NCBI RefSeq assembly: GCF_027116575.1
Contig: NZ_CP098252.1
Location: forward strand, 248,001 to 312,000
Length of the DNA: 64,000 bases
Reading direction: 5' to 3'
From: Oxalobacter aliiformigenes
Lineage (GTDB): Bacteria > Pseudomonadota > Gammaproteobacteria > Burkholderiales > Burkholderiaceae_D
Every line of letters starts with the position of its first letter. The stretch's first letter is position 1. The translations under genes and the position numbers were made by a program. Of the stretch, positions 38,650-48,115 are shown one piece after another. Under the pieces are notes generated by a model. It saw nothing but the letters and a program-made list of their open reading frames with translations, was not told the origin of the DNA and did not search any database.

Positions 38650-39561
38650 TCAGTAAGGTTTTGTCCAGTAATCGGGTTCGGCGTAAATGGTCTTCAGCTG
38701 GTCGATAAAAAGACGGGTTTTCAATGGTAGATAAAGCTGTTGCGGATATACAGCCATGATGTCGTAGTTGGGGAGGGCGTAATCATCCAGAACGGTCACC
38801 AGTTTGCCCGAAGCCAGTTCAGATTGTATTTCCCAGGTAGAACGCCAGGCCAGACCGAATCCTTCCAGACACCATCGATGGAGCAGTTCGCCATCGTTGC
38901 AGTCAAGATTGCCTGAAGTGCGGACAATGACGGTCTTGTTGTTTTCCCTGAAATGCCATCCGCGTTGTTGGCCCCCTTGCAAATTGAAAGTCAGACAGTT
39001 GTGTTGGCCAAGGTCTTTAAGTGTTCTGGGTATTCCGTGTTTTCTTAAATAATCGGGAGAGGCGCATACAACGCGGTGATTGGAACAAAGTTTTACAGCG
39101 ACAAGACTGGGGTCGATGGATCCCCCGATACGGATACTGAGGTCATAACCTTCCCGGACAAGGTCGACGACCTGATCGCTCAGATTGAACGAGATTTTTA
39201 CATCAGGGTTGGCGGCAAGGAACGCGGGTGCATGAGGGGCGACGTGCTTTCTGCCAAAGGCGGCTGGTGCCGATACGATAAGGTGACCTGTTGCTTTGTT
39301 GAGACCTTCTCCGATCATTTGTTCGGCCTGTTCCAGTTCATCCAGAATTTTTCTGCAGTGATCAAGGAATACCGTACCTCGCTCAGTTAGTGTAAGATGA
39401 CGAGTAGTGCGATGCATGAGTTTAATGCCAAGACGTCGTTCCAGCGCATCGATACGCCGCCCCAGCATAACAGGAGTGATTCCTAGCACAAGCGAAGCTT
39501 TGGCCAGACTCCCTTTTTCTGCGGCATTAACGAATGCTTCAATTTGTTTGATTTTGTCCAT
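38650..39561 (-). CDS. LysR-family transcriptional regulator divergent from gcl
   Basis: 303 residues. N-terminal winged helix (about 1-60; IKQIEAFVNAAEKGSLAKAS, LGRRIDALERRLG), then a substrate-binding domain (about 90-295). It is divergently transcribed from gcl-hyi-glxR across 131 bp, the classic LysR layout. An ATCG-N7-CGAT palindrome lies at 39585-39599. It probably senses a glyoxylate-pathway metabolite; this is inferred from position. Confidence 0.9.
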   Translation of the reverse strand: MDKIKQIEAFVNAAEKGSLAKASLVLGITPVMLGRRIDALERRLGIKLMHRTTRHLTLTERGTVFLDHCRKILDELEQAEQMIGEGLNKATGHLIVSAPAAFGRKHVAPHAPAFLAANPDVKISFNLSDQVVDLVREGYDLSIRIGGSIDPSLVAVKLCSNHRVVCASPDYLRKHGIPRTLKDLGQHNCLTFNLQGGQQRGWHFRENNKTVIVRTSGNLDCNDGELLHRWCLEGFGLAWRSTWEIQSELASGKLVTVLDDYALPNYDIMAVYPQQLYLPLKTRLFIDQLKTIYAEPDYWTKPY

Positions 39562-39584
39562 TAATGCGATTCCTTACAAAAAGT

Positions 39585-39599
39585 ATCGAATCAAACGAT
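39585..39599. promoter_or_regulatory. Palindrome ATCG-N7-CGAT, candidate LysR operator
   Basis: An interrupted dyad of LysR-box type (T-N11-A context) between the divergent lysR and gcl genes, 35 bp upstream of the gcl -10. Not tested. Confidence 0.5.
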
Positions 39600-39610
39600 T
39601 TTTTATTATC

Positions 39611-39639
39611 TTATCAAACAAAAAAATCATCTATATAAT
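39611..39639 (+). promoter_or_regulatory. Promoter of the gcl operon
   Basis: TTATCA (39611-39616), a 17-base spacer, and a perfect TATAAT (39634-39639), 54 bp before the gcl start. Confidence 0.65.
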
Positions 39640-39692
39640 GCGATTTAATTGCAATTATTAAAATTTGAATTGTTTCAACCTGGAGGTGCTTC

Positions 39693-41441
39693 ATGGCAAA
39701 AATGACCGCAGCCGAAGCGGCTGTCTATGTATTGGAAAAAGAAGGTGTTACCCAATTGTTCGGTATCCCCGGTGCCGGTATCAATCCGCTTTATGCGGCA
39801 CTGAAAAAGCATGGCACCATGAAGCATATTCTGGCACGTCACGGCGAGGGCATCGCCCATATGGCTGAAGGTTATACACGTGCCAAACAGGGCAATATCG
39901 GTGTCGGCATCTGTACTTCCGGTCCGGCGGCAACCGATATGATTACCGGGCTTTATTCCGCCATTGCCGATTCCACTCCGATTCTGGCTATTACCGGGCA
40001 GGCTCCTCGTGCAAAGCTCTTCAAGGAAGATTTCCAGGCTGTTGATATCGAAAAAATCGCTGCACCGGTTGCCAAAATGGCCGTAACGGTTCGTGAACCG
40101 GCACTGGTTCCGTGGACTTTGCAGAAAGCATTTTATCTGATGCGTACCGGCCGCCAGGGCCCTTGCCTGATTGATCTTCCGCTGGACGTCCAGATGGGTG
40201 AAATCGAATTCGATCCGGATACATATGCTCCTCTGGAAGTCTCCAAGCCACGAGCAACCCGTGCACAGATTGAAAAAGCTCTGGGCATGTTGAATGATGC
40301 CGAAAAACCGCTGATTATTGCGGGCGGCGGTGTTATTCTGGCGGATGCTTCCCCATTGCTGGTCGAATTGGCTGAAATCCTGGGTGTGCCGGTTGTTCCG
40401 ACGCTGATGGGCTGGGGTTCGATTCCGGATGAGCACGATCTCAATGCCGGTATGGTCGGTATACAGACACATCACCGTTACGGCAATGCTTCTTTCCTGG
40501 CTTCCGATTTCATTATGGGTATTGGTAACCGTTGGGCAAACCGTCATACCGGTGGTCTGGAAACCTACACCAAGGGACGCAAGTTTGTTCATATCGATAT
40601 TGAACCGACCCAGCTGGGCAAGGTTTTCTGTCCGGATTACGGTATTGTTTCGGATGCAAAAGAAGCGCTGGAACAGCTTGTTGAACTGGCCAAGGAGTGG
40701 AAGGCAGCAGGCAAGCTCAAGGATCGTTCCGCATGGGCAGCTGAATGCTTAAAGCGCAAACGGACCATGCTGCGTCGTACCGACTATGACGATGTCCCGA
40801 TGAAACCGCAGCGTGTTTATCAGGAAATGAACAATTTCTTTGGCAAGGATGTTCATTATGTGACGGCGATCGGTCTTTCTCAGATCGGTGCTGCACAGCA
40901 TCTTAAAGTCCAGCAGCCACGTGGCTGGATCAACTGTGGGCAGGCGGGTCCTTTGGGATGGACGATTCCTGCGGCACTTGGTGTTCGCGCAGCATTGCCG
41001 GATGCTGATATCGTTGCCCTGTCCGGTGACTTCGATTTCCAGTTCATGATTGAAGAGCTGGCAGTGGGTGCTCACTTCAAGTTGCCGTATATCCACATCG
41101 TCGTCAACAATTCCTATCTGGGACTGATCCGTCAGGGGCAGCTGGGATTCAATAATCTGGATTATTGCGTCCAGCTTTCTTTTGAGAATATCAATTCACC
41201 GGAAGTGAACGGTTACGGTATTGATTTTGTCAAGGTTGCGGAAGGCCTTGGGTGCAAAGCCATTCGTGTACACAAGCCTGATGAGCTGATTCCGGCGTTC
41301 AAGAAAGCTCGTGAGCTGATGAAAGAGTTCCAGGTTCCGGTTGTAGTGGAAGCTATTCTGGAAAGAGTGACCAATATTCCGATGGGCGGAAACCTTGACC
41401 AGATCAATGAATTTGGCGGTGCCCTTGACGTTAACGAATAA
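39693..41441 (+). CDS. gcl: Glyoxylate carboligase (tartronate-semialdehyde synthase)
   Basis: ThDP enzyme that condenses two glyoxylate to tartronate semialdehyde and CO2, the entry of oxalate carbon into biosynthesis. 582 residues, highly similar to E. coli Gcl along its length: [40 protein letters not shown], and the ThDP-binding GDFDFQF...[10 protein letters not shown]. Position 51, where other ThDP enzymes have the catalytic Glu and E. coli Gcl has Val, is Gly here (ARH-G-EG). GGAGGTG precedes the start. First gene of gcl-hyi-glxR, 17 bp before hyi. Confidence 0.96.
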   Translation: MAKMTAAEAAVYVLEKEGVTQLFGIPGAGINPLYAALKKHGTMKHILARHGEGIAHMAEGYTRAKQGNIGVGICTSGPAATDMITGLYSAIADSTPILAITGQAPRAKLFKEDFQAVDIEKIAAPVAKMAVTVREPALVPWTLQKAFYLMRTGRQGPCLIDLPLDVQMGEIEFDPDTYAPLEVSKPRATRAQIEKALGMLNDAEKPLIIAGGGVILADASPLLVELAEILGVPVVPTLMGWGSIPDEHDLNAGMVGIQTHHRYGNASFLASDFIMGIGNRWANRHTGGLETYTKGRKFVHIDIEPTQLGKVFCPDYGIVSDAKEALEQLVELAKEWKAAGKLKDRSAWAAECLKRKRTMLRRTDYDDVPMKPQRVYQEMNNFFGKDVHYVTAIGLSQIGAAQHLKVQQPRGWINCGQAGPLGWTIPAALGVRAALPDADIVALSGDFDFQFMIEELAVGAHFKLPYIHIVVNNSYLGLIRQGQLGFNNLDYCVQLSFENINSPEVNGYGIDFVKVAEGLGCKAIRVHKPDELIPAFKKARELMKEFQVPVVVEAILERVTNIPMGGNLDQINEFGGALDVNE

Positions 41442-41458
41442 GAAAAAGGAGAAAAACA

Positions 41459-42242
41459 ATGCCAAAAATGGCTGCCAATCTGTCCATGTTGTTTAATGAA
41501 GTGCCTTTCATGGATCGTTTTGATGCTGCTGCCAAAGCAGGTTTTACCGGTGTTGAATACCTGTTTCCGTATGATTACGATCTGGATGCGATTGCCGAAA
41601 AATTGCAGAAAAACAATCTGACGCAGGTATTGTTCAATTTGCCAGCCGGTAATTGGGCCGCTGGTGAACGTGGCATTGCCTGTCATCCTGAACGTGTCAG
41701 CGAATTTCAGGAAGGTGTCGGCAAGGCGATTGATGCCGCCAAGAAATTGGGCTGCAAGCAGGTGAACTGTCTGTCTGGTCCTGTTCTGCCAGGTGTTTCA
41801 GAAGACAAACTGCGTGCCACGTTCGTTTCCAATCTGAAGTTTGCCGCTGAAAAAACTGAAAGCGGAAGGTATTCGTCTGGTTACGGAGCCTGTCAATACG
41901 ATCGATATGAAAAACGCGTATCTGAATCATACGCAACAGGCTGTAGATATCATCCGTGAAACGGGTTCCGACAATCTGTTCATCCAGTACGATATCTATC
42001 ACATGCAGCGGATGGAAGGTGAGCTGGCCAATACCATCAAGGCAAACCTGCCGCTGATCAAGCATATGCAGCTGGCGGACTTGCCGAATCGCAATGAACC
42101 GGGTACGGGTGAAATCAATTACCACTTCCTGTTCAAATTCATTGATGATATCGGGTATGACGGTTGGATCGGCTGTGAATACAGACCGAAAACCACGACG
42201 GTTGAAGGTCTCGGCTGGCTGAAAGAATATAACGTCAAGTAA
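41459..42242 (+). CDS. hyi: Hydroxypyruvate isomerase, frameshifted in an A6 run
   Basis: Interconverts hydroxypyruvate and tartronate semialdehyde. The frame starting at 41459 matches Hyi (ANLSMLFNEV, LPAGNWAAGERGIAC) up to residue 132. It then leaves the family at an A6 run (41850-41855). The rest of the protein continues in the +1 frame: RLVTEPVNTIDM, QYDIYHMQRMEGEL, GEPGTGEINY-like ending. Removing one A restores a 260-residue protein (E. coli 258). Five such homopolymer shifts occur in this window, so a read error is more likely than decay. It sits between gcl and glxR with normal spacing. Confidence 0.88.
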
Positions 42243-42278
42243 TCGGATATAACGTAAACAAGGTAACTGGAGAAAATA

Positions 42279-43169
42279 ATGGCAAATATTGGTTTTATTG
42301 GTTTGGGTATCATGGGCGTGCCGATGGCCGTCAACCTGCAGCAGAAAGGTGGAAACAAGCTGTTTGTCAATGATAAAAAGGCACCGCCTGCCGTATTGCT
42401 GGATGGTGGCGCTGTAGCTTGCGCCAATGGTGCAGAAGTCGCCAAACAGTCTGATATCGTTTTCATCATGGTACCGGATACACCGGATGTCGAAGCGGTT
42501 CTGTTCGGTGAGAATGGTGTCGCCCAGGGATTGAGTGCCGGAAAGATTGTCGTTGACATGAGCTCGATTTCTCCTATCGCAACCAAGGAATTTGCCAAAA
42601 AGATCAATGATCTGGGCTGTGAATATCTGGACGCTCCGGTATCCGGTGGCGAAGTCGGCGCCAAGGCCGGTTCTCTGACCATCATGGTTGGCGGCAAGGA
42701 AGAAACTTTCAACAAGGTCAAACCTCTGTTTGAACTGATGGGCCAGAATATTACGCTGGTCGGTGGCAATGGCGACGGGCAGACTACCAAGGTCGCCAAT
42801 CAGATTATCGTCGCGCTGAATATTCAGGCTGTTGCCGAGGCACTTCTGTTTGCTTCCAAGGCTGGTGCTGATCCTGCCAAGGTTCGCCAGGCATTGATGG
42901 GTGGTTTCGCGTCGTCCCGTATTCTGGAAGTTCATGGCGAACGCATGATCAAGCGTACTTTCAATCCGGGTTTCAGAATCAATCTGCACCAGAAAGACCT
43001 GAATCTGGCATTGCAGGGCGCGAAGTCGCTGGGTATTTCCCTGCCGAATACAGCGACCGCTCAGGAATTGATGAATGCTTGTGCAGCAAATGGCCTTTCC
43101 GCAATGGACCATTCCGCTTTGTGCCGTGCAGTGGAAATCATGTCAGCCCACGAAATTGCCAAGGCGTAA
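42279..43169 (+). CDS. glxR: Tartronate semialdehyde reductase (2-hydroxy-3-oxopropionate reductase)
   Basis: Reduces tartronate semialdehyde to D-glycerate with NAD(P)H. 296 residues of the beta-hydroxyacid dehydrogenase family: Rossmann GFIGLGIMGVPMAVNL, substrate motif DAPVSGGEVGA, catalytic Lys in GDGQTTKVANQI. Third gene of the gcl operon, 36 bp after hyi with a GGAG site. The hairpin after it marks the operon end. Confidence 0.95.
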   Translation: MANIGFIGLGIMGVPMAVNLQQKGGNKLFVNDKKAPPAVLLDGGAVACANGAEVAKQSDIVFIMVPDTPDVEAVLFGENGVAQGLSAGKIVVDMSSISPIATKEFAKKINDLGCEYLDAPVSGGEVGAKAGSLTIMVGGKEETFNKVKPLFELMGQNITLVGGNGDGQTTKVANQIIVALNIQAVAEALLFASKAGADPAKVRQALMGGFASSRILEVHGERMIKRTFNPGFRINLHQKDLNLALQGAKSLGISLPNTATAQELMNACAANGLSAMDHSALCRAVEIMSAHEIAKA

Positions 43170-43191
43170 GACTGACTTTTCGATAATTTTA

Positions 43192-43219
43192 TCCGGTGAA
43201 AGCCTTGGCTTTCACCGGA
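43192..43219 (+). terminator. Hairpin at end of gcl-hyi-glxR
   Basis: 13-bp perfect stem (43192-43204 and 43207-43219) with a tight loop, followed by only ATAATTT. The weak U tract may allow partial readthrough to the kinase genes. Confidence 0.7.
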
Positions 43220-43235
43220 ATAATTTGACTTGAGG

Positions 43236-43309
43236 CCATCAAAAAGGAGGCGGAATGAATTCGCTTTTATGCGGGTTTTTTCGCGTTTATCCGGTTTGAT
43301 GGTTTTTTT
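43236..43309 (+). promoter_or_regulatory. Candidate attenuator before the glycerate kinase gene
   Basis: CCATCAAA (43236-43243) can pair with TTTGATGG (43295-43302), followed directly by seven T. The loop contains a perfect AAGGAGG and a 14-codon ORF whose stop codon lies in the 3' arm. The 8-bp stem with a 51-base loop is weak, so this is a proposal. Confidence 0.35.
43255..43299 (+). CDS. Possible 14-residue leader peptide
   Basis: ATG at 43255, four bases after a perfect AAGGAGG, opens a 14-codon ORF (MNSLLCGFFRVYPV) ending in TGA at 43297. The strong ribosome-binding site is the main support. No single amino acid dominates, so a classical amino-acid attenuator is not implied. It ends 27 bp before the glycerate kinase start. 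Confidence 0.35.
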   Translation: MNSLLCGFFRVYPV

Positions 43310-43326
43310 ATTCAGGATTGATTGTA

Positions 43327-44598
43327 ATGATGTCTATCGATAATCCCAGACAGTTTTTGCTGGATCTCTATTCCAGTGCCATTTCGGCTGTAAGTGCAGC
43401 AAAAAGCTTGCCTCAGTATTTGCCAAAACCCGTGCCAGGAGGAAGAACCATTGTTATTGGCGCAGGAAAGGGAGCCGCCGCCATGGCGAAGGCTGTTGAG
43501 GATCACTGGCAAGGCGATCTTACCGGATTGGTCGTGACTCGTTATGAACATGGTTTGCCGTGCAAGCATATCGAAGTGGTCGAGGCATCTCATCCCGTAC
43601 CGGATGCCGCGGGGCGAGATGCGGCAGAACGCATGCTGAAAATGGTTCAGGGACTGACGGAAAAGGATATGGTTATATGTCTGATTTCAGGTGGTGGATC
43701 TGCACTGCTGGCATTGCCTTCCAAAAATATCAGCCTTGAGCAGAAACAGCAGATCAATCGGAAATTGTTGAGAAGCGGCGCCAGTATTTCCGAGATGAAT
43801 TGTGTCAGAAAGCATTTGTCCGATATCAAGGGAGGACGTCTGGCATTGGCTTGTGCTCCGGCAAAAGTGGTTACTCTGATGATTTCCGATATTCCGGGCG
43901 ATGATCCGGGAATTATAGCTAGCGGTCCGACATTGCCTGATCCGACTACCTGTGAAGATGCCTTGGCTATTCTGAAGAAATACCAGATTGATGTACCGGA
44001 AAATGTACGGGAGCATCTTGAATCTGGCGAAGGAGAGACACCCAAACCGGGTGATTCACGTTTCGTCCGTAATGAAAGCCATATCATTGCGACGGCGCAA
44101 GATGCGCTGGAGGCCGCAGCCAATACTGCCCGTGAAAACGGTGTTACGCCTTATATTCTGTCTGACTGTATTGAAGGTGAGGCCAGAGATATTGCCTTGA
44201 TGCATGCGGCAATAGCGAGACAGGTTGTTCAACGCGGGCAGCCATTTCAGAAACCGTGCGTCATTATTTCCGGCGGTGAAACGACGGTTACGGTAAAAGG
44301 GGATGGTCGTGGAGGACGAAACGCGGAATTTCTGCTGAGTTTGGCGATTGCGCTCAATGACCAGCCCGGAATTTATGCCATTGCCTGTGATACCGATGGT
44401 ATTGATGGTTCGGAAGACAACGCGGGAGCGCTGTATGCCCCGGGTTCCATCTCGCGTGCCGAATCGCAGGGAATCCGGCCTCGCAAGATGCTTGACAATA
44501 ATGACGGATATGGTTTCTTCAGTGCATTAAATGACCTGATCGTGACGGGACCGTCAAGAACGAATGTCAATGATTTTCGTGCGATATTAATTATTTGA
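43327..44598 (+). CDS. Glycerate 2-kinase (GckA/TtuD type)
   Basis: Phosphorylates D-glycerate, in this class to 2-phosphoglycerate. 423 residues with the two-domain DUF4147/MOFRL layout: VIGAGKGAAAMAKAVE, LISGGGSALLALP, SDIPGDDPGIIASGPT, and the MOFRL end with ISGGETTVTVKG and GGRNAEFLLSLA then DTDGIDG. It is called at the ATG after AGGA; a TTG nine bases upstream is also in frame. pyk starts 19 bp after its stop, so glycerate, via 2-PG and PEP, feeds pyruvate from one transcript. Confidence 0.92.
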   Translation: MMSIDNPRQFLLDLYSSAISAVSAAKSLPQYLPKPVPGGRTIVIGAGKGAAAMAKAVEDHWQGDLTGLVVTRYEHGLPCKHIEVVEASHPVPDAAGRDAAERMLKMVQGLTEKDMVICLISGGGSALLALPSKNISLEQKQQINRKLLRSGASISEMNCVRKHLSDIKGGRLALACAPAKVVTLMISDIPGDDPGIIASGPTLPDPTTCEDALAILKKYQIDVPENVREHLESGEGETPKPGDSRFVRNESHIIATAQDALEAAANTARENGVTPYILSDCIEGEARDIALMHAAIARQVVQRGQPFQKPCVIISGGETTVTVKGDGRGGRNAEFLLSLAIALNDQPGIYAIACDTDGIDGSEDNAGALYAPGSISRAESQGIRPRKMLDNNDGYGFFSALNDLIVTGPSRTNVNDFRAILII

Positions 44599-44617
44599 AA
44601 AAGAACGAAAGAATATT

Positions 44618-46045
44618 ATGCGACGTCAACGTAAGGCAAAGATTGTAGCAACGCTGGGACCGGCAAGTTCGACAAAAGAGATGATTCTCTCTCTTTTTGA
44701 AGCAGGGGTGGATGTTTTCCGTTTCAATTTCAGTCATGGAACACAGGACGACCATCGTGCCCGACATGAAGCGGTGCGCGAGGTTGAACGTCTCGTTGGG
44801 CGGCCCATTGCGATTCTTGCGGATCTTCAGGGACCCAAATTGCGTATCGGCAAATTTGCCAATGGAAAAGTACAGTTGGAAACAGGTGCGGAGTTTGTTT
44901 TCGACCGCAATACCGCTGACGGAGATGGAAAACGGGTTAATCTGCCTCATCCGGAATTGTTCGGCGTCATGGATGTCGGACATTCGATTTCACTGGATGA
45001 TGGCAAGCTCAAGATGAAAGTTGTTGAAAGCACGCCTGATGAAATACGTACCCGGATTGTAACGGGTGGACCTTTATCAGACCGCAAGGGGGTCAATGTT
45101 CCTGATGTCGTTCTGCCTATTCCGATTTTGACCGAGAAAGATCGCAGGGATCTGGAGTTCGCCTTGTCACTTGGTGTGGACTGGGTAGCATTGTCTTTTG
45201 TACAGCGACCGGAAGATTTGGTGGAAGCACGTCGTCTGATCGCCGGTCGTGCCGGTTTAATGACGAAACTGGAGAAGCCGGCTGCGCTGGATCATCTTGA
45301 TGAAATTGTGATGGCATCGGATTCGGTGATGGTCGCGCGTGGCGATCTGGGCGTGGAACTTCCTCCGGAAAAAGTTCCAGGTGCCCAAAGAAGAATATTG
45401 CGTGCCTGCCGTCATTATGGAAAGCCGAGCATTGTGGCAACCCAAATGCTGGAGTCCATGATCGCTTCGCCGACTCCAACAAGGGCCGAGGCTTCGGATG
45501 TCGCCAGTGCCGTGTATGATGGCGCCGATGCCGTCATGCTTTCCGCTGAATCCGCAAGTGGTGCCTATCCGGTACAGGCTGTCTCGATTATGGACCGTAT
45601 CATCAATGAAGTGGAAAGTGATCCGTTTTACCCGAAAATGATCAATGTGCAACACGATGTTTCATTGCCGTCAAAGAGTGATGCCATTTGCTCTGCACTG
45701 AAAACGGTTTCCGAAATGATCGGTGCGGTAGTCAATGTGACTTATACGGATTCTGGCAATACCAGTTTGCGTGCAGCCCGTGAAAGACCGCTTGCGCCGA
45801 TTTTGAGTATTACCCCACATTTGTATACAGCAAGAAGGCTTGCCTTGGCATGGGGCGTTCATTCGACTGTTATCGATCATGATGTGAAAGACGTTGATGA
45901 AATGGTCGATGCAGCGTGCAGGACAGCCTATTCGGAAGGGTTTGCGCAACCAGGTGAGCAGCTGGCTATTGCTGCCGGTATGCCCTTTGGACAACCTGGA
46001 ACGACGAATTTGTTGCGAATTGCTGAAATAGGTCCGCAGAAATAA
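44618..46045 (+). CDS. pyk: Pyruvate kinase
   Basis: Transfers phosphate from PEP to ADP. 475 residues with the N-terminal RKAKIVATLGPAS, FNFSHG, catalytic MTKLEKPAAL (Lys) and the metal-site block VMVARGDLGVEL. The middle VATQMLESMI and C-terminal domain are complete. It is coupled to the glycerate kinase gene; its product is the substrate for the pyc gene about 6 kb upstream. Terminator follows. Confidence 0.95.
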   Translation: MRRQRKAKIVATLGPASSTKEMILSLFEAGVDVFRFNFSHGTQDDHRARHEAVREVERLVGRPIAILADLQGPKLRIGKFANGKVQLETGAEFVFDRNTADGDGKRVNLPHPELFGVMDVGHSISLDDGKLKMKVVESTPDEIRTRIVTGGPLSDRKGVNVPDVVLPIPILTEKDRRDLEFALSLGVDWVALSFVQRPEDLVEARRLIAGRAGLMTKLEKPAALDHLDEIVMASDSVMVARGDLGVELPPEKVPGAQRRILRACRHYGKPSIVATQMLESMIASPTPTRAEASDVASAVYDGADAVMLSAESASGAYPVQAVSIMDRIINEVESDPFYPKMINVQHDVSLPSKSDAICSALKTVSEMIGAVVNVTYTDSGNTSLRAARERPLAPILSITPHLYTARRLALAWGVHSTVIDHDVKDVDEMVDAACRTAYSEGFAQPGEQLAIAAGMPFGQPGTTNLLRIAEIGPQK

Positions 46046-46063
46046 ATATCCGTTTTTATGGAG

Positions 46064-46088
46064 CAGGGCCGGGAGGCCCTGTTTTTTT
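46064..46088 (+). terminator. Terminator of glycerate kinase-pyk
   Basis: 7-bp GC-rich stem (46064-46070 and 46075-46081), GGGA loop, seven T. Confidence 0.9.
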
Positions 46089-46147
46089 ATACAAGCCGGA
46101 AATTTACTGCTGGTAACAGACTTTTTACAAATTGTGCGGGAAAAAAC

Positions 46148-46543
46148 ATGGAAAATTTTCTTTTTCCGGAAGGAATATCAAAAAAAAGAAATTTTATTGT
46201 GTCTGAAGAACAGACAGCCCGTTATTTGGGAAGCGGCAGAAGTGACGTTCTGGCTACACCTGCCTTGGTCGCATGGATGGAAGCGGTTGCGCAGGAAATT
46301 GTGGATGACGTTTTGCCGACTGACTGGCAGTCAGTCGGGAATTACATTGAATTGCGCCACAGTGCAATGGTACCTGTTGGATCAACGGTAGAGATTCAGG
46401 CCGTATTGAGTCGTGTTGACGAAAAGGAACTGATATTTGCGGTCAGTGCTTTTGACGAATCCGGAATCATTTCTGAGGGGATTCATAAAAGGACTTTTTC
46501 CAGAACAGCAGTCCTGAAAAGACTCCTGAAAAGGAAGAAATAG
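46148..46543 (+). CDS. Hotdog thioesterase of the FlK (fluoroacetyl-CoA thioesterase-like) family
   Basis: A 131-residue hotdog-fold protein. The pattern fits the FlK-like family: SEEQTARYLGSG, then LATPALVAWMEAVAQ with Thr and Glu at the FlK catalytic positions, IELRHSAMVPVG with the catalytic His, and EGIHKRTF. The family hydrolyses small acyl-CoA thioesters; the substrate here is not known, but formyl-, oxalyl- or acetyl-CoA are the abundant ones in this organism. The start at 46148 opens the family domain; upstream codons in frame overlap the pyk terminator. Confidence 0.8.
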   Translation: MENFLFPEGISKKRNFIVSEEQTARYLGSGRSDVLATPALVAWMEAVAQEIVDDVLPTDWQSVGNYIELRHSAMVPVGSTVEIQAVLSRVDEKELIFAVSAFDESGIISEGIHKRTFSRTAVLKRLLKRKK

Positions 46544-46639
46544 AAGAAACTGAATATTTTCAGGTAATTATAACAATACAATTGAAGCCGGTTTTATCCG
46601 TTTTATCGTTGTCGTAAAGTATGGATAAAAAATCTAATC

Positions 46640-46653
46640 TTGACCGAGGTCAT
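46640..46653 (+). promoter_or_regulatory. Crp/Fnr-type box upstream of the oxalate antiporter gene
   Basis: TTGAC-CGAG-GTCAT, one base from the perfect palindrome TTGAC-N4-GTCAA found twice before the CoA-transferase gene. A -10-like CACAAT (46676-46681) places its centre at about -41.5, the class II activator position. The start codon is 168 bp downstream, so the leader is long. Confidence 0.65.
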
Positions 46654-46820
46654 GGTCAGCAAAAAATTGTTCTCGCACAATAGTCAAGCAATCAGGCGAA
46701 GAACTTATGGAATATCTAATTTCTTCGCTGCTATTGGTAAGAGTGCATAGTCTAAAAACAAGCGGGGAATAACATCCGCAGTGACCATGTTTGTAGTAAT
46801 CATTAAAGGAGAGTAGATCT

Positions 46821-48110
46821 ATGGCTACACAAGAAAAGTACCCTAATCGGTGGGTTCAGCTCGCTCTGGGTATCATCTGTATGGCAACGGTGGCGAACTG
46901 CCAGTACGGCTGGACGCTGTTCGTTGCTCCGATTGAAGATAAATACCACTGGGCCCGTACAGCCATTCAGCTGTCGTTCACCATCTTCCTGTTTTTCGAA
47001 ACCTGGCTGGTTCCTCTGGAAGGATGGGGCGTTGACAAGTTCGGCCCGCGTCCGGTCATTATTTTCGGTGCTATTCTGGTTACCATCGGCTGGATTATCT
47101 GTTCCAAGGCTTCCAGCCTGGGTGTTCTGTATTTCGCCCAGATCCTGACCGGTGCCGGCGCCGGTGCCGTGTACGGTACCTGTTCCGGTAACTCGCTGAA
47201 ATGGTTCCCGGACAAACGGGGTCTGGCAGCGGGTGCGACGGCAGCCGGTTTCGGTGGCGGTGCTGCTATTACCGTTATTCCGGTCGCCAACATGATCAAT
47301 ACCTCTGGCTATGAACAGGCGTTCTTCGTCTTCGGTATTGTTCAGGGTATCATCATTACCTGCTGTGCACTGTTCATGCCACGTGCCAAACTGCCACCCG
47401 GAACGAAAGCAGTTCCACGTGTTATTTCTTCCAAGAAAAACTATAATCCGGCACAAATCGTCAGAGAACCCTTGTTCTGGCTGATCTACGTCTGCTTCGT
47501 GGGTGTTGCCTCCGGCGGTATCATGGCGACAGCTTCGTTCGGTCCGGTTTCCCGCGACTACGGTCTGGACAAGATTCCGGTCACCTGCCTGGGTGTCACC
47601 CTGCCGCTGCTGACCATGGCCATGTCCATCGACAACATCTGTAACGGTGCATCCCGTCCTATCATGGGTTATCTGTCCGACCGTTTCGGCCGTGAAAACA
47701 TTATGTTCGTTGTGTTCATGGGTGAAGCAGCTGCCTTGCTGGGTCTGGTCTTCTGGGGCCGTCAGCCACTCGGCTTCATGTTCTTCGCAGGTATGACGTT
47801 CGCATGCTGGGGTGAAATCTTCTCGCTGTTCCCGTCCATGTGTGCCGATACGTTTGGTAGTGCCAATGCAGCAGGTAATGCCGGTACGCTGTATACCGCG
47901 AAAGGAACTTCTTCCCTTATTGTTCCGCTGGCAGCCGGTTTGGCCAAAGGCGGTAACTGGAACCGTACCTTCGTTCTGTCGGCATGTATCGCAGCAATCT
48001 GCTCCTGCCTGGCATTGTTTGTCCTGAAACCGTGGCGTCGCCGTTTCATCGAAAACAACAACAAGGAAATCGAAGCACAGGAAGCTGCCGCAGCCGCTGC
48101 TGCCAAGTAA
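46821..48110 (+). CDS. Oxalate:formate antiporter-family (OFA) MFS transporter
   Basis: 12-helix major-facilitator protein, 429 residues, of the OxlT family that exchanges oxalate for formate and so creates proton-motive force. The two charged residues essential in OxlT are kept: R279 in NGASRPIMGY (OxlT Arg272) and K361 in LYTAKGTSS (OxlT Lys355). WFPDKRGLA and VDKFGPR are MFS loop motifs. The sequence differs clearly from the classical O. formigenes OxlT as I recall it, so it is a paralogue or variant; substrate preference could differ. Codon bias is that of a very highly expressed gene. GGAGAG ribosome-binding site. Confidence 0.88.
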   Translation: MATQEKYPNRWVQLALGIICMATVANCQYGWTLFVAPIEDKYHWARTAIQLSFTIFLFFETWLVPLEGWGVDKFGPRPVIIFGAILVTIGWIICSKASSLGVLYFAQILTGAGAGAVYGTCSGNSLKWFPDKRGLAAGATAAGFGGGAAITVIPVANMINTSGYEQAFFVFGIVQGIIITCCALFMPRAKLPPGTKAVPRVISSKKNYNPAQIVREPLFWLIYVCFVGVASGGIMATASFGPVSRDYGLDKIPVTCLGVTLPLLTMAMSIDNICNGASRPIMGYLSDRFGRENIMFVVFMGEAAALLGLVFWGRQPLGFMFFAGMTFACWGEIFSLFPSMCADTFGSANAAGNAGTLYTAKGTSSLIVPLAAGLAKGGNWNRTFVLSACIAAICSCLALFVLKPWRRRFIENNNKEIEAQEAAAAAAAK

Positions 48111-48115
48111 TCCTG

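Noticed and set aside
41850..41856. Programmed -1 frameshifting in hyi at an A-rich slippery run
   Set aside because: The continuation of the protein is in the +1 frame, and the phase of the run does not fit an X-XXY-YYZ heptamer. A one-base error is simpler.
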